Source of the DNA: Arthrobacter hankyongi
GTDB taxonomy: Bacteria > Actinomycetota > Actinomycetes > Actinomycetales > Micrococcaceae
Direction: 5' to 3'
DNA length: 64,000 bases
NCBI RefSeq assembly: GCF_022012395.1
Contig: NZ_JAKLTQ010000002.1
Span: 395,453-459,452, forward strand
A program made the translations under genes and the position numbers. The notes beneath the pieces were generated by a model, which worked only from the letters and a program-made list of their open reading frames with translations, had not been told where the DNA came from and made no database searches. Positions 8,726 through 16,269 of the stretch are shown here, piece by piece (the stretch's first letter is position 1; every line of letters starts with the position of its first letter).

Positions 8726-9367
8726 GTGACGAAGAGAAGCCGTGTTCATCAAAGCACTCCGGAGAATGAGCGTGCCATCCTGGAGGCCGCGTTGACGCTC
8801 GCTGTCACGGCGGGCTACGAGGGCACCACGATGGCAGAGGTGGCGCGCCTGTCCGGGCTGCCTACTGGCTCCGTCTACTGGCATTTCAACAACAAGGAAC
8901 AGCTCTTCGCCGAACTTATCGAGTACTGCTTCGGGAAGTGGAAAGAGGACCACACCGGTCCCACGAACCGGGACCTGCTCCGCCGGAGCATCGCGGGCTC
9001 TGCGGGCGGATCAACCGATCCGGAGAATAAGGCGGAGGCGTTCTGGATCCTGGCGCTGCTCTTCGCGCTGGAGAAGCGCCTGGCCGACAACGCGGCCCGC
9101 AAGAAGTACCTGGATGTCCGCAGGCAGATGTTCGAGCTCATGGTCCAGCGTGTCGAACCCCAGATCCCCGGCTCCGTCCTGGCAGCCGACCCGGATTTCG
9201 GGCGGAAGATGGTGGTCCTCGGGCGCGCCTTGACCGACGGTTTCTATATCGCCGCGTCCGCCGGTGACGACATCGACTTCATGGAATTCGCAGACCTGTC
9301 CGCGTCTGCGGTGGAGGCACTCATCGCGCGCCGGGCAGCGATGGCCGAGGGGGAGGTGGAGAAATGA
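8726..9367 (+). CDS. TetR-family transcriptional regulator
   Basis: A 213-residue regulator with an N-terminal helix-turn-helix: RAILEAALTLAVTAGYEGTTMAEVARLSGLPTGSVYWHFNNKEQLFAELI, typical of TetR proteins. The C-terminal ligand domain gives no ligand away. I choose GTG at 8726 because GAAGGA lies eight to nine bases upstream; an ATG at 8708 and another at 8606 are in frame but have poorer ribosome sites, and 8606 lies inside the preceding gene. It sits at the end of the first catabolic operon and overlaps the following SDR by ATGA, so it likely controls this operon or itself. Confidence 0.85.
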   Translation: MTKRSRVHQSTPENERAILEAALTLAVTAGYEGTTMAEVARLSGLPTGSVYWHFNNKEQLFAELIEYCFGKWKEDHTGPTNRDLLRRSIAGSAGGSTDPENKAEAFWILALLFALEKRLADNAARKKYLDVRRQMFELMVQRVEPQIPGSVLAADPDFGRKMVVLGRALTDGFYIAASAGDDIDFMEFADLSASAVEALIARRAAMAEGEVEK

Positions 9368-10077
9368 CGGGAAGGCAAAAGGTGGCCGTGGTCATTGCGG
9401 GCGGCTCAGGCATCGGTGCCGCGGTCGTGCGGGAACTGGCTGCGGACGGTTACCGGCTCGCGGCGCTCTCGCCCTCCGGCAGTGCCCGGGCGCTCGCTCA
9501 GGAGTACGGCGGCGTGGGCCTGGATGGCTCGAACCGTTCGGCCAAGGACCTGCAGGCGATTGTCGATCTGGCACTGTCCGAATTCGGCCGCGTCGATACG
9601 GTCGTCAACGGTTCCGGGCACGCGGCCTCCGGCCCGGTGCTTGAGTTGGCGGATGCGGATTGGGAAGACGGCATGAATGCCTACCTGATGAACGTGGTCC
9701 GCATGTCCCGGATTATCACGCCGCACTTTGAGGCTGCGGGAGGCGGGTCGATCATCAATATTTCGACGAGTTCGCCGTTCGAACCGAATCCGCGCTACCC
9801 GGTGTCCGCGACTTTCCGTGCGGCGCTGGCCTCGTTCACCAAACTGTATGCGGACGAGTACGGGCCGGTGGGGATCCGCATGAACAACGTGCTGCCGGGG
9901 TTCACCAAGGAGGATCCCAGCACGGTACCGCTCGAGTGGACGCAGCGGATTCCGCTGCGTCGGGCGGCGAGTGCCGACGAAATTGCCAAGGTCGTACGGT
10001 TTCTCGCCAGCGACGAGTCGAGTTACATCACGGGCCAGAACATCCGCGTCGACGGCGGCGTGACGCGGGCCGTCTGA
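9364..10077 (+). CDS. SDR-family oxidoreductase with altered catalytic motif
   Basis: A 237-residue short-chain dehydrogenase/reductase. Seen features are the cofactor motif VIAGGSGIGAAVVREL at the N-terminus, the NGSGHA block in place of NNAG, the catalytic Ser in INISTSS, and a C-terminal SSYITGQNIRVDGG block. The usual YxxxK catalytic motif reads YPVSA here, so the Lys four residues after Tyr is replaced by Ala; an Arg follows three residues later. The family normally reduces or oxidises carbonyl/hydroxyl groups with NAD(P)H. Either this is an SDR subgroup with a shifted active site or it has lost redox activity. It is translationally coupled to the TetR gene. Confidence 0.85.
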   Translation: MTGRQKVAVVIAGGSGIGAAVVRELAADGYRLAALSPSGSARALAQEYGGVGLDGSNRSAKDLQAIVDLALSEFGRVDTVVNGSGHAASGPVLELADADWEDGMNAYLMNVVRMSRIITPHFEAAGGGSIINISTSSPFEPNPRYPVSATFRAALASFTKLYADEYGPVGIRMNNVLPGFTKEDPSTVPLEWTQRIPLRRAASADEIAKVVRFLASDESSYITGQNIRVDGGVTRAV

Positions 10078-10155
10078 GGTGGGCGAACCGGTGCCTCCAA
10101 CGGGTGCCGGGCCGGAGTGCCGCACCGTGCGGACCCGCGGGGCAGGCCCCTTGGC

Positions 10156-10866
10156 TCAGGGCCCGGCGGCGGGCTCGGCGGTTTTTTCGAGCCCCACCTC
10201 TCCGGCGTTGCGGACCGCGTCCATGGTGGTCTCGTAGTGTTCCCGTAGGAGCCGGGCCGCCCGGGGTGCGTCCCGCTTCAGGGCAGCGTCCAGGATGTTC
10301 CGGTGCTCCTGCTCGATGTCGCGCTGGGCGTCACGCGTGGCCATGCCGGCCCACCGTCCGTAGAGCTGGACGATGTCCGAGAGCGTGGAGGTCAGGTCGA
10401 TCAGCACCGGCACGCCGCAGGCCTCGAGCAGTTTGGCGTGGAACGCCTGATGGGCATCGTTCCATTCCTGCGTGTGTTGGTCCGGGTCGTCGGTCTGGCG
10501 GCGGGGCGTGCGTTCGAGGGTATGGTGGGCGGCGATCAACTCCGATTCCCAGTGCAGATCCCCGCGCTTGATCGCCAAGGTGATGGCAAACTCCTCATTG
10601 ACGCAGCGCAGTTCCGTAATATCCTCCAGCTCGGCCAGGGAAATGGGCGGCACGAAGAAGCCGCGGTTCGGCTTGAGCTGGACCAAACGGTCTCCCACCA
10701 GCCGGGTCAGCGCCTCCCGGATCACCGTGCTGCTGGTTTGGTAATACTCCGAGAGCGCGGCGAGTTGGAGCTTTTCGCCCGGTGACCAGCGGCCGGCGAG
10801 AATGTCCCGGCGCAAGGCATCCCGGATGTGCTTGCTCAGGGTCTCGGAGTCGGTGCGCTTTGCCAT
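10156..10866 (-). CDS. GntR-family regulator with FCD ligand domain
   Basis: A 236-residue FadR-subfamily regulator. The N-terminal winged helix is clear (LSKHIRDALRRDILAGRWSPGEKLQLAALSEYYQTSSTVIREALTRLVGDRLVQLKPNRGFFVPPISLAEL), followed by an FCD domain with WNDAHQAFHAKLLEACG, EHRNILDAALKRDAPRAARLLREH. FCD domains usually bind metal and organic acids. It is divergent from the second Baeyer-Villiger operon, and an inverted repeat lies between the two starts. A TAGAAT element at 10873-10878 lies six bases before the ATG with no ribosome site at the right distance, so the mRNA may be leaderless. Confidence 0.9.
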   Translation of the reverse strand: MAKRTDSETLSKHIRDALRRDILAGRWSPGEKLQLAALSEYYQTSSTVIREALTRLVGDRLVQLKPNRGFFVPPISLAELEDITELRCVNEEFAITLAIKRGDLHWESELIAAHHTLERTPRRQTDDPDQHTQEWNDAHQAFHAKLLEACGVPVLIDLTSTLSDIVQLYGRWAGMATRDAQRDIEQEHRNILDAALKRDAPRAARLLREHYETTMDAVRNAGEVGLEKTAEPAAGP

Positions 10867-10888
10867 GCGATGATTCTACATTCTCCTC

Positions 10889-10911
10889 ATAATGCAAGGA
10901 TTATGCATTAT
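10889..10911. promoter_or_regulatory. Probable GntR operator, inverted repeat ATAATGCA-N7-TGCATTAT
   Basis: A perfect 8-base inverted repeat with a 7-base spacer lies between the divergent GntR gene and the Baeyer-Villiger operon. A third half-site, TTATGCA, lies at 10920-10926. The repeat is upstream of the minus-strand -10 element of the regulator and directly next to the plus-strand -35 element, so one bound protein could control both genes. Assignment to the adjacent GntR protein is inference from position. Confidence 0.6.
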
Positions 10912-10914
10912 CAA

Positions 10915-10942
10915 TTGACTTATGCAATCATCACGCTAAACT
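10915..10942 (+). promoter_or_regulatory. Promoter of the second Baeyer-Villiger/esterase operon
   Basis: TTGACT (10915-10920), a 16-base spacer and TAAACT (10937-10942) resemble a housekeeping sigma promoter. The start codon is at 11025, giving a leader of about 75 bases. The extra TTATGCA half-site overlaps the -35 element. Confidence 0.5.
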
Positions 10943-11024
10943 GGATGCAGCTTTCCGGGAGACGTGGATCACAGAAGTGCTCCTTTTCCTCCCGGCAATC
11001 TGTCCGCAACCCAAGGAGAAACCC

Positions 11025-13007
11025 GTGACCGACTCCCTTATTGAGGCGCGCATCGAAGGCGCAGTCGACGACCTGTACTGGCGGGACGACTACGAGCCAG
11101 TGACCGAAGACGACGTCTTTTTGCGCCGGATCGTGGATACTACCGACCTGCCGGCCCTGCTGGTGGCACTGGCGGCAGTGACCGGCGATTTTTCGCTGCT
11201 GCGCGAGGATCTGCGCCCTCCGCAGCCGCCGGCCGATATCGTCGGCGAGCCGCACGGCGGAATGGGGCCCGAAGCCCGGGCCGCCGCCCGGGAACTCGCC
11301 TTCGCGGCCCTGAAGCGGGTCCGCGATGAACAGCTGAGCAGCGTGGGGCTGCTCACTGAGGAGCAGGCCCGGGACATCCTGACCTGGCTGACGAACGCGG
11401 CCGATCCCGAATATCATCCGATGCTCATGCACGACATGGCCCTGGTCCCGGCCCGCAGCGGCAAACCGGCGTGGAACTTCGCCGACGTCGCCGCCGGGCG
11501 CGGTTTCCGCGTCGCGGTAATCGGCTCCGGGGTGGCCGGCATGGCCACCGCCTACCGGCTGAAGCAGGCGGGCATCCCGTACACCGTGTTCGAGAAGGGC
11601 CACACGATCGGCGGCACCTGGTGGAAGAACACCTACCCCGGCGTGCGGCTGGACACTCCCAACTACGCCTACAGCTTCTCCTTCGCCCAGCGCGACGACT
11701 GGCCGCAGCAGTTCTCCCGCGGGCCGGAAATCTATCAGTACACCTGCGAAGTGGCCCGGCGCGGCGGCATCGTGGACGATATCGAATTCCACACCGAGGT
11801 CACCGCCGCCACCTATGACGAAGCCTCCGGGCAGTGGGACGTCCGGACCGTGGACCGGGACGGGAATGTCCAGACCCACCGGTTCAATGCCGTGATCTCC
11901 GCTGTCGGCCAGCTGGACCGGCCCAAATACCCGGACGTTCCCGGCCGTGGCGATTTCGCCGGCGTCCAGATGCACTCGGCCGAGTGGGACCACAGCGTGG
12001 ACCTGACCGGCAAGCGGGTGGCGGTGATCGGCACCGGAGCCAGCGCCTACCAGATCGTTCCGGCGATCGTGGACCAGGTCAGCGCGCTGACGGTGATCCA
12101 GCGCAGCTCGCCCTGGATGCTGCCGACCCAGGGCTACTACGACGACATGCCGGACTCGGTCCAGTGGCTGGTCCGCAAGTTGCCGCACTACGGCCAGTGG
12201 CTGCGCTTCTGGCAGCACTGGCTCGGCGTCGAAGGCCGCCAGCACACCATCGTGGCCGACCCGGGCTGGGACAAACCCGGCAGTGTGTCCGCCGTGAACG
12301 AGTACTGGCGCCGGGGCCTGACCGAGGTCCTGGCCAAGCAGTACGAAGACCGCCCGGACCTGCTTGCCAAGGTCACTCCCGACTACATCGTCGGCGGCAA
12401 GCGCATGCTGCGCGACAACGGGGTCTGGGCTGCGTCCCTGAAGAAGCCGCACACCACCCTGGTCACCGAACCGATGGAGCGGATGGTCCCGGAGGGCATC
12501 GTCACCCGGGACGGCGTGCTCCACGAGGTGGACATCATCGTCTATGCCACCGGCTTCCAGGCCTCCGAGTTCCTCGAACCTGTCAAGGTCACCGGCCGCC
12601 GCGGCACGGACCTGCACGAATACTGGGGCGGCGATGCCAAGGCGTTCGCCGGCACCACGGTGCCGAACTTCCCGAACCTGTTCATCGTCTCCGGCCCGAA
12701 TACCGGGCACGTGGTCAACGGCAGCCTGTATTCGATGATCGAGTACGGCGTCGAGTACATCCTCGAGGCCCTGCGCATCATCCTCGAACAGGATCTGACC
12801 GGCCTGGACCTCAAGCAGGAGGCCCTGGACAAGTTCGTGGCTGGCCTGGATGCGGCCAACGCCACCAAGGCCTGGGGTCATCCGAGCGTGCAGACCTGGT
12901 ACAAGAACAAGTTCGGCCGCGTTTCCCAGATCTGGCCCTACCCGGTGCTGGACTTCTGGAAGATTACCCGCGAAGTCAGGCTCGACGACTACGAGAAGCT
13001 GGCATGA
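11025..13007 (+). CDS. Baeyer-Villiger monooxygenase, 4-hydroxyacetophenone monooxygenase-like (second copy)
   Basis: A 660-residue enzyme with the same layout as the protein at 6643-8622: an N-terminal extension of about 155 residues, the FAD motif VAVIGSGVAGMATAYR, the fingerprint FAGVQMHSAEWD and the NADPH motif AVIGTGASAYQIVPAI. GTG at 11025 is chosen because AAGGAGAA lies at 11013-11020; the longer frame from 10977 has no ribosome site. Its TGA overlaps the ATG of a type B carboxylesterase. In the known 4-hydroxyacetophenone route of Pseudomonas, HapE makes 4-hydroxyphenyl acetate and an esterase then gives hydroquinone plus acetate, so this gene pair probably does an analogous ketone-to-ester-to-phenol conversion. 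The precise ketone is unknown. Confidence 0.9.
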   Translation: MTDSLIEARIEGAVDDLYWRDDYEPVTEDDVFLRRIVDTTDLPALLVALAAVTGDFSLLREDLRPPQPPADIVGEPHGGMGPEARAAARELAFAALKRVRDEQLSSVGLLTEEQARDILTWLTNAADPEYHPMLMHDMALVPARSGKPAWNFADVAAGRGFRVAVIGSGVAGMATAYRLKQAGIPYTVFEKGHTIGGTWWKNTYPGVRLDTPNYAYSFSFAQRDDWPQQFSRGPEIYQYTCEVARRGGIVDDIEFHTEVTAATYDEASGQWDVRTVDRDGNVQTHRFNAVISAVGQLDRPKYPDVPGRGDFAGVQMHSAEWDHSVDLTGKRVAVIGTGASAYQIVPAIVDQVSALTVIQRSSPWMLPTQGYYDDMPDSVQWLVRKLPHYGQWLRFWQHWLGVEGRQHTIVADPGWDKPGSVSAVNEYWRRGLTEVLAKQYEDRPDLLAKVTPDYIVGGKRMLRDNGVWAASLKKPHTTLVTEPMERMVPEGIVTRDGVLHEVDIIVYATGFQASEFLEPVKVTGRRGTDLHEYWGGDAKAFAGTTVPNFPNLFIVSGPNTGHVVNGSLYSMIEYGVEYILEALRIILEQDLTGLDLKQEALDKFVAGLDAANATKAWGHPSVQTWYKNKFGRVSQIWPYPVLDFWKITREVRLDDYEKLA

Positions 13008-14500
13008 GCGGGACCGCGTCACTGGCGGCCAGCCCCGGCACCGGTCCCGGTGCCGGACCGGCCGCCACGGGCCGGAACCAGGGCCTGCCGGGTGTGGCCA
13101 CGCAGGTTTCAGGCGGCGTGGTGGGCGCCCTCGGCCTGCACTACGGTGCCCGGCTGGATCCGGCCGCCCGCTTCAGTCCGGTGGGGGAGCCGTCCCCGGG
13201 ACTGGTCCAGTCCGCACCTGCGGCCTTTCCGCAGTCTCCGGGCGCCCTGGACTGGCTGCAGGGCCCGGCGCTGGCGGAACTGCCGCAGCATGAGGATGCA
13301 TTCCAGCTCAACGTCTGGGCGCCTGAGGGTGCGCAAGGTGCCCCCGTACTGGTCTATATTCCCGGCGGCGCGTTCATCAGCGGTGCCGGCACCGTGCGCT
13401 GGTACGACGGCGAGCGGCTGGCGCGCGACGGCGGCGCCGTCGTCGTCACCGTGAACTACCGTCTGGGCGCGCTGGGGCTGATGGGCGATGAGCGGACGCC
13501 GTCGAACCTGGCCGTGGGGGACCTGCTGCAGGCGCTGCGCTGGGTGCGCGCGAACATCGGCGCCTTCGGCGGCGATCCGGACCAGGTGACCCTGGCGGGC
13601 CAGTCCGCCGGGGCCTTCTACGCCTACCTGCTCAGCCAGTTGCCGCAGGCCGAGGGCCTGTTCCGGCGCACCGCCCTGCTGAGCCTGGCCTGGCAGCCTC
13701 CGCTCGCCCCTGCCGAATACGCCGAGCGCTACCGGCTACTGGCCGAGGCGCTGGGGCCGGACGCTGACCTGGCCCAGGTGCAGGCAGCGGAGCTGCTGCG
13801 GGCACAGCGGGAGGTCGGCAAGGCGTATGCCGGCCGCGGGCTGGGCCTGATGCCGGCCGCGGACGAGGTGGTGCCGGCGGACCTGTTCGATTTCGCCGCG
13901 GCCGCCGGACGCCTCCACGTGGACCGACTGCTGCTGAACACCACCCAGGACGAGTCCGCGGCCTTTCTGAAGGCAGTGCCGGTGGAGGCTGTCACCGACC
14001 AGGTGCTCGCCGGGTTCATCGGCGCGCACTTCGAGGACATGCCGGCCACCCTGGCCTGGCTGGACGCAAAGCTGCCCGGCGCCACCCGGCACGCCAAGCT
14101 GGTCGAGGCCATGACACTGCACCAGCTGCGGCTGGCCGCCGACGAGCTCGCGGGACAGGCGGCCACCGTCGGAGTCCCCGCAGTGGTGGCCCGCTTCGGC
14201 GTCGCCAGCCCGCTGGAAGGCGCCGGCAGCGCACACTGCTTTGAGCTCCCGTTCCTGTTCGGCATCCGGGGCAACTGGGCGGACGCCCCGGCCCTTCAGG
14301 GGGTCTGCGAGGATACGTTCGAGCGGGCCGGCGCCGGGCTGCGCTCGCTGCTGCTGGGCTTCGTAGCCGACGGCACCCCGCGGACGCACGACGGCGCCGC
14401 CGTGGCGGCGTTCGATCCGGCGGATCCGCGGGTGTACCTGGTCGACGGCGGGGCTGCGCGCTACGTGCAGGCCGAGCGGGGCCTGCGGCCGCGGCGCTGA
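13004..14500 (+). CDS. Type B carboxylesterase
   Basis: A 498-residue alpha/beta hydrolase of the carboxylesterase/para-nitrobenzyl esterase family. It shows VYIPGGAFISGAG (oxyanion hole region), VVVTVNYRLGALGLMG, and the nucleophile elbow GQSAGAFYAY; the usual form is GESAG. A candidate catalytic His is in GSAHCFELPFLFG. No signal peptide is obvious, so it is probably cytoplasmic. The start overlaps the upstream monooxygenase stop (ATGA), which indicates that it hydrolyses the ester made by that enzyme. The first 35 residues are Gly/Pro/Ala-rich and of unknown role. A strong hairpin follows the gene. Confidence 0.9.
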   Translation: MSGTASLAASPGTGPGAGPAATGRNQGLPGVATQVSGGVVGALGLHYGARLDPAARFSPVGEPSPGLVQSAPAAFPQSPGALDWLQGPALAELPQHEDAFQLNVWAPEGAQGAPVLVYIPGGAFISGAGTVRWYDGERLARDGGAVVVTVNYRLGALGLMGDERTPSNLAVGDLLQALRWVRANIGAFGGDPDQVTLAGQSAGAFYAYLLSQLPQAEGLFRRTALLSLAWQPPLAPAEYAERYRLLAEALGPDADLAQVQAAELLRAQREVGKAYAGRGLGLMPAADEVVPADLFDFAAAAGRLHVDRLLLNTTQDESAAFLKAVPVEAVTDQVLAGFIGAHFEDMPATLAWLDAKLPGATRHAKLVEAMTLHQLRLAADELAGQAATVGVPAVVARFGVASPLEGAGSAHCFELPFLFGIRGNWADAPALQGVCEDTFERAGAGLRSLLLGFVADGTPRTHDGAAVAAFDPADPRVYLVDGGAARYVQAERGLRPRR

Positions 14501-14542
14501 GACCGGCTGTTCGCGGGCGGTCGGACAGGGAAAGCACGGTGA

Positions 14543-14586
14543 AGCAAAGGGCGGTTCCTGCCAAAAGGCAGGGGCCGCCCTTTGCT
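14543..14586. terminator. Hairpin terminator after the esterase gene
   Basis: Perfect 12-base arms AGCAAAGGGCGG / CCGCCCTTTGCT enclose a second stem CCTGCC-AAAA-GGCAGG. There is no long T run, so termination may be less than complete, but the position after the operon fits a terminator. Confidence 0.65.
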
Positions 14587-14648
14587 GCTGCCGGTGGTCA
14601 GTCCCACGCGCCGGTCTGCGGGGCCGTCGAAATCCCGGCAGCAAAGTG

Positions 14649-14677
14649 TTGCCAATCACAAGCAAGTTAAATAGAAT
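14649..14677 (+). promoter_or_regulatory. Promoter of the HpaB-type hydroxylase operon
   Basis: TTGCCA (14649-14654), 17 bases, TAGAAT (14672-14677) in an unusually AT-rich stretch. The start codon is at 14761. Confidence 0.5.
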
Positions 14678-14704
14678 CAGACACAGAATATATTTTTCAT
14701 TCGA

Positions 14705-14717
14705 TTATGTTGCATAA
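14705..14717. promoter_or_regulatory. Probable operator TTATG-TTG-CATAA
   Basis: A perfect 5-base inverted repeat with a 3-base spacer lies about 28 bases downstream of the -10 element and 44 bases before the hydroxylase start, a position suited to repression. The half-site TTATG also occurs in the repeat near 10889-10911, so the same or a related GntR-type protein may act on both. This is inference. Confidence 0.4.
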
Positions 14718-14760
14718 GACGGCGGGTCCCGGAGGCCGCGTCCAAGCATAAGGAGTAATT

Positions 14761-16260
14761 GTGACTGCACGCACCGGAGCAGAGTACAAGGCAGGCCTGG
14801 CCGACGGGCGCGAGGTATGGCTGGGAGCCGAGCGCATCAACGTGCTCGAGCATCCGGCCTTCCGTGGATCCATCGAAGGCATGGCTGGCTACTTCGACTA
14901 CCAGCACAAGTATGCCGCCGACTGCCTCACCATGGATCCGGCCACCGGCGGACAGATGAATGTCAGCCTGATGCTGCCGAAGAACGCCGGGGACATCGCC
15001 ACCCGCCACCGGGCCTTCGACCGCCTGGCCCGCTATTCCAACGGCATGCTTGGCCGTACCCCGGACTACGTGAACGTGGTGCTGGCCGGCCATGTCTCGC
15101 GCAAGGATATCTTCGACCGCTCCGGCGACCCGGTCTTCCACCAGCGGCTGGCCGCTTACCACCGCGAGGTCATCGAGAAGGACCTGGCCCTGACCCACAC
15201 CATCGTGCATGCGGCCATCGACAAGAGCGTCGGGGAGCTGCAGGGGATCAACGAGGACCTGACCTTGCGCGTGGTCCGGCGCACCGATGAAGGGCTGATT
15301 GTCCGCGGTGCCAAGATGCTGGCCACGCTGGGCCCGATCGCCGACGAGCTGTATGTCTACCCGGCAACGCCAATCCAGCCCGGCTTTGAGGAATACGCGC
15401 TGTCCTTCGCCATCCCGGTGGCTACCGAAGGCGTGGTGGCGGTCTGCCGCGACCACTACGGGATCGACGCCGACGTGGCGGACAAGCCTTTCTCCTCCCG
15501 CTTCGACGAGCAGGACGCGGTCATCATTTTCGATGACGTGCTGGTCCCCTGGCACCGGGTCTTCATCGATGGCAATCTGGATGTCTACAACTCCCTCAAT
15601 TCGGGCACCGCTACGGGCAACACGCAGCAGCAGACCGCCATCCGCGCCTCGGTGAAGCTTGAGTTCGCCTACGACCTGTGTGTACAGATGGCCAAGGTGA
15701 CCGGCACCGAGTCCAAGCCGGACGTGGCCTCGATGCTCGGGGAGATCTACTCCTACCTGCGCATTGCCCGCTCAGTGGTCCATTCCGCCGAGGTCAACGC
15801 TTCCGACTGGGGCGGCGGGGCGTTTTTCTGCCACGACGACATCAGCTCGCTGCGCACCGTAATGCCGGTCTGGATGGCCCGGGTCAACGACATCATCAAG
15901 TCCATGGGCTCGCACAACCTGCTGGCGACCCCGACGCGGGCCGCCTTCGACGATGCCCGCCTCGGCCCGCTGCTGCAGAAGTATCTGCCCGGGGCCAACG
16001 GCATCCCGGCCGAAGAACGCGCACGGATCTTCCGCACCGCCTGGGACTTCGCCGGATCCGCGCTCGGCAGCCGGATCGAACTCTACGAGCGCTTCTACCT
16101 GGGCAGTGTAGGCCGCGCCCGGGCACTGGACCACCGCAAGGCCCAGGCCAAGGGTGAGACCGGAGCCTACCGGGCGATGTTCGACGAGGCCGCCGTGCCC
16201 CCGGTCCCGCAGCTGGACGACGTCGTCGTTCCCGGCCAGCCCGTCGCCGCCCGGCACTAG
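14761..16260 (+). CDS. HpaB-type FADH2-dependent phenol hydroxylase, oxygenase component
   Basis: A 499-residue protein of the 4-hydroxyphenylacetate 3-monooxygenase family (HpaB/PvcC). The N-terminus RTGAEYKAGLADGREVWLGAERINVLEHPAFR and the central RGAKMLATLGPIADELYVYPATP block are family hallmarks; residues DYVNVVLAGHVSRKDIF and VPWHRVFIDG lie in the flavin-binding region. The enzyme uses reduced flavin from a partner reductase to ortho-hydroxylate a phenol. The reductase is two genes downstream (17686-18834). GTG start with AAGGAG at 14750-14755. Related members act on phenylacetates, chlorophenols and natural-product phenols, so the substrate remains open; hydroquinone or a substituted phenol made by the esterase is a reasonable candidate. 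Confidence 0.88.
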   Translation: MTARTGAEYKAGLADGREVWLGAERINVLEHPAFRGSIEGMAGYFDYQHKYAADCLTMDPATGGQMNVSLMLPKNAGDIATRHRAFDRLARYSNGMLGRTPDYVNVVLAGHVSRKDIFDRSGDPVFHQRLAAYHREVIEKDLALTHTIVHAAIDKSVGELQGINEDLTLRVVRRTDEGLIVRGAKMLATLGPIADELYVYPATPIQPGFEEYALSFAIPVATEGVVAVCRDHYGIDADVADKPFSSRFDEQDAVIIFDDVLVPWHRVFIDGNLDVYNSLNSGTATGNTQQQTAIRASVKLEFAYDLCVQMAKVTGTESKPDVASMLGEIYSYLRIARSVVHSAEVNASDWGGGAFFCHDDISSLRTVMPVWMARVNDIIKSMGSHNLLATPTRAAFDDARLGPLLQKYLPGANGIPAEERARIFRTAWDFAGSALGSRIELYERFYLGSVGRARALDHRKAQAKGETGAYRAMFDEAAVPPVPQLDDVVVPGQPVAARH

Positions 16261-16269
16261 GCGCTGGCC

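Noticed and set aside
11834..13003. Upstream extension of the esterase reading frame (888 codons in total).
   Set aside because: The extension is a shadow of the monooxygenase gene in another frame. The ATGA at 13004 gives a proper start and normal family length.
10920..13022. A 700-codon minus-strand open frame opposite the second Baeyer-Villiger gene.
   Set aside because: The plus-strand frame has all monooxygenase motifs; the antisense frame is rich in His/Asp/Gly/Val without a recognisable family.
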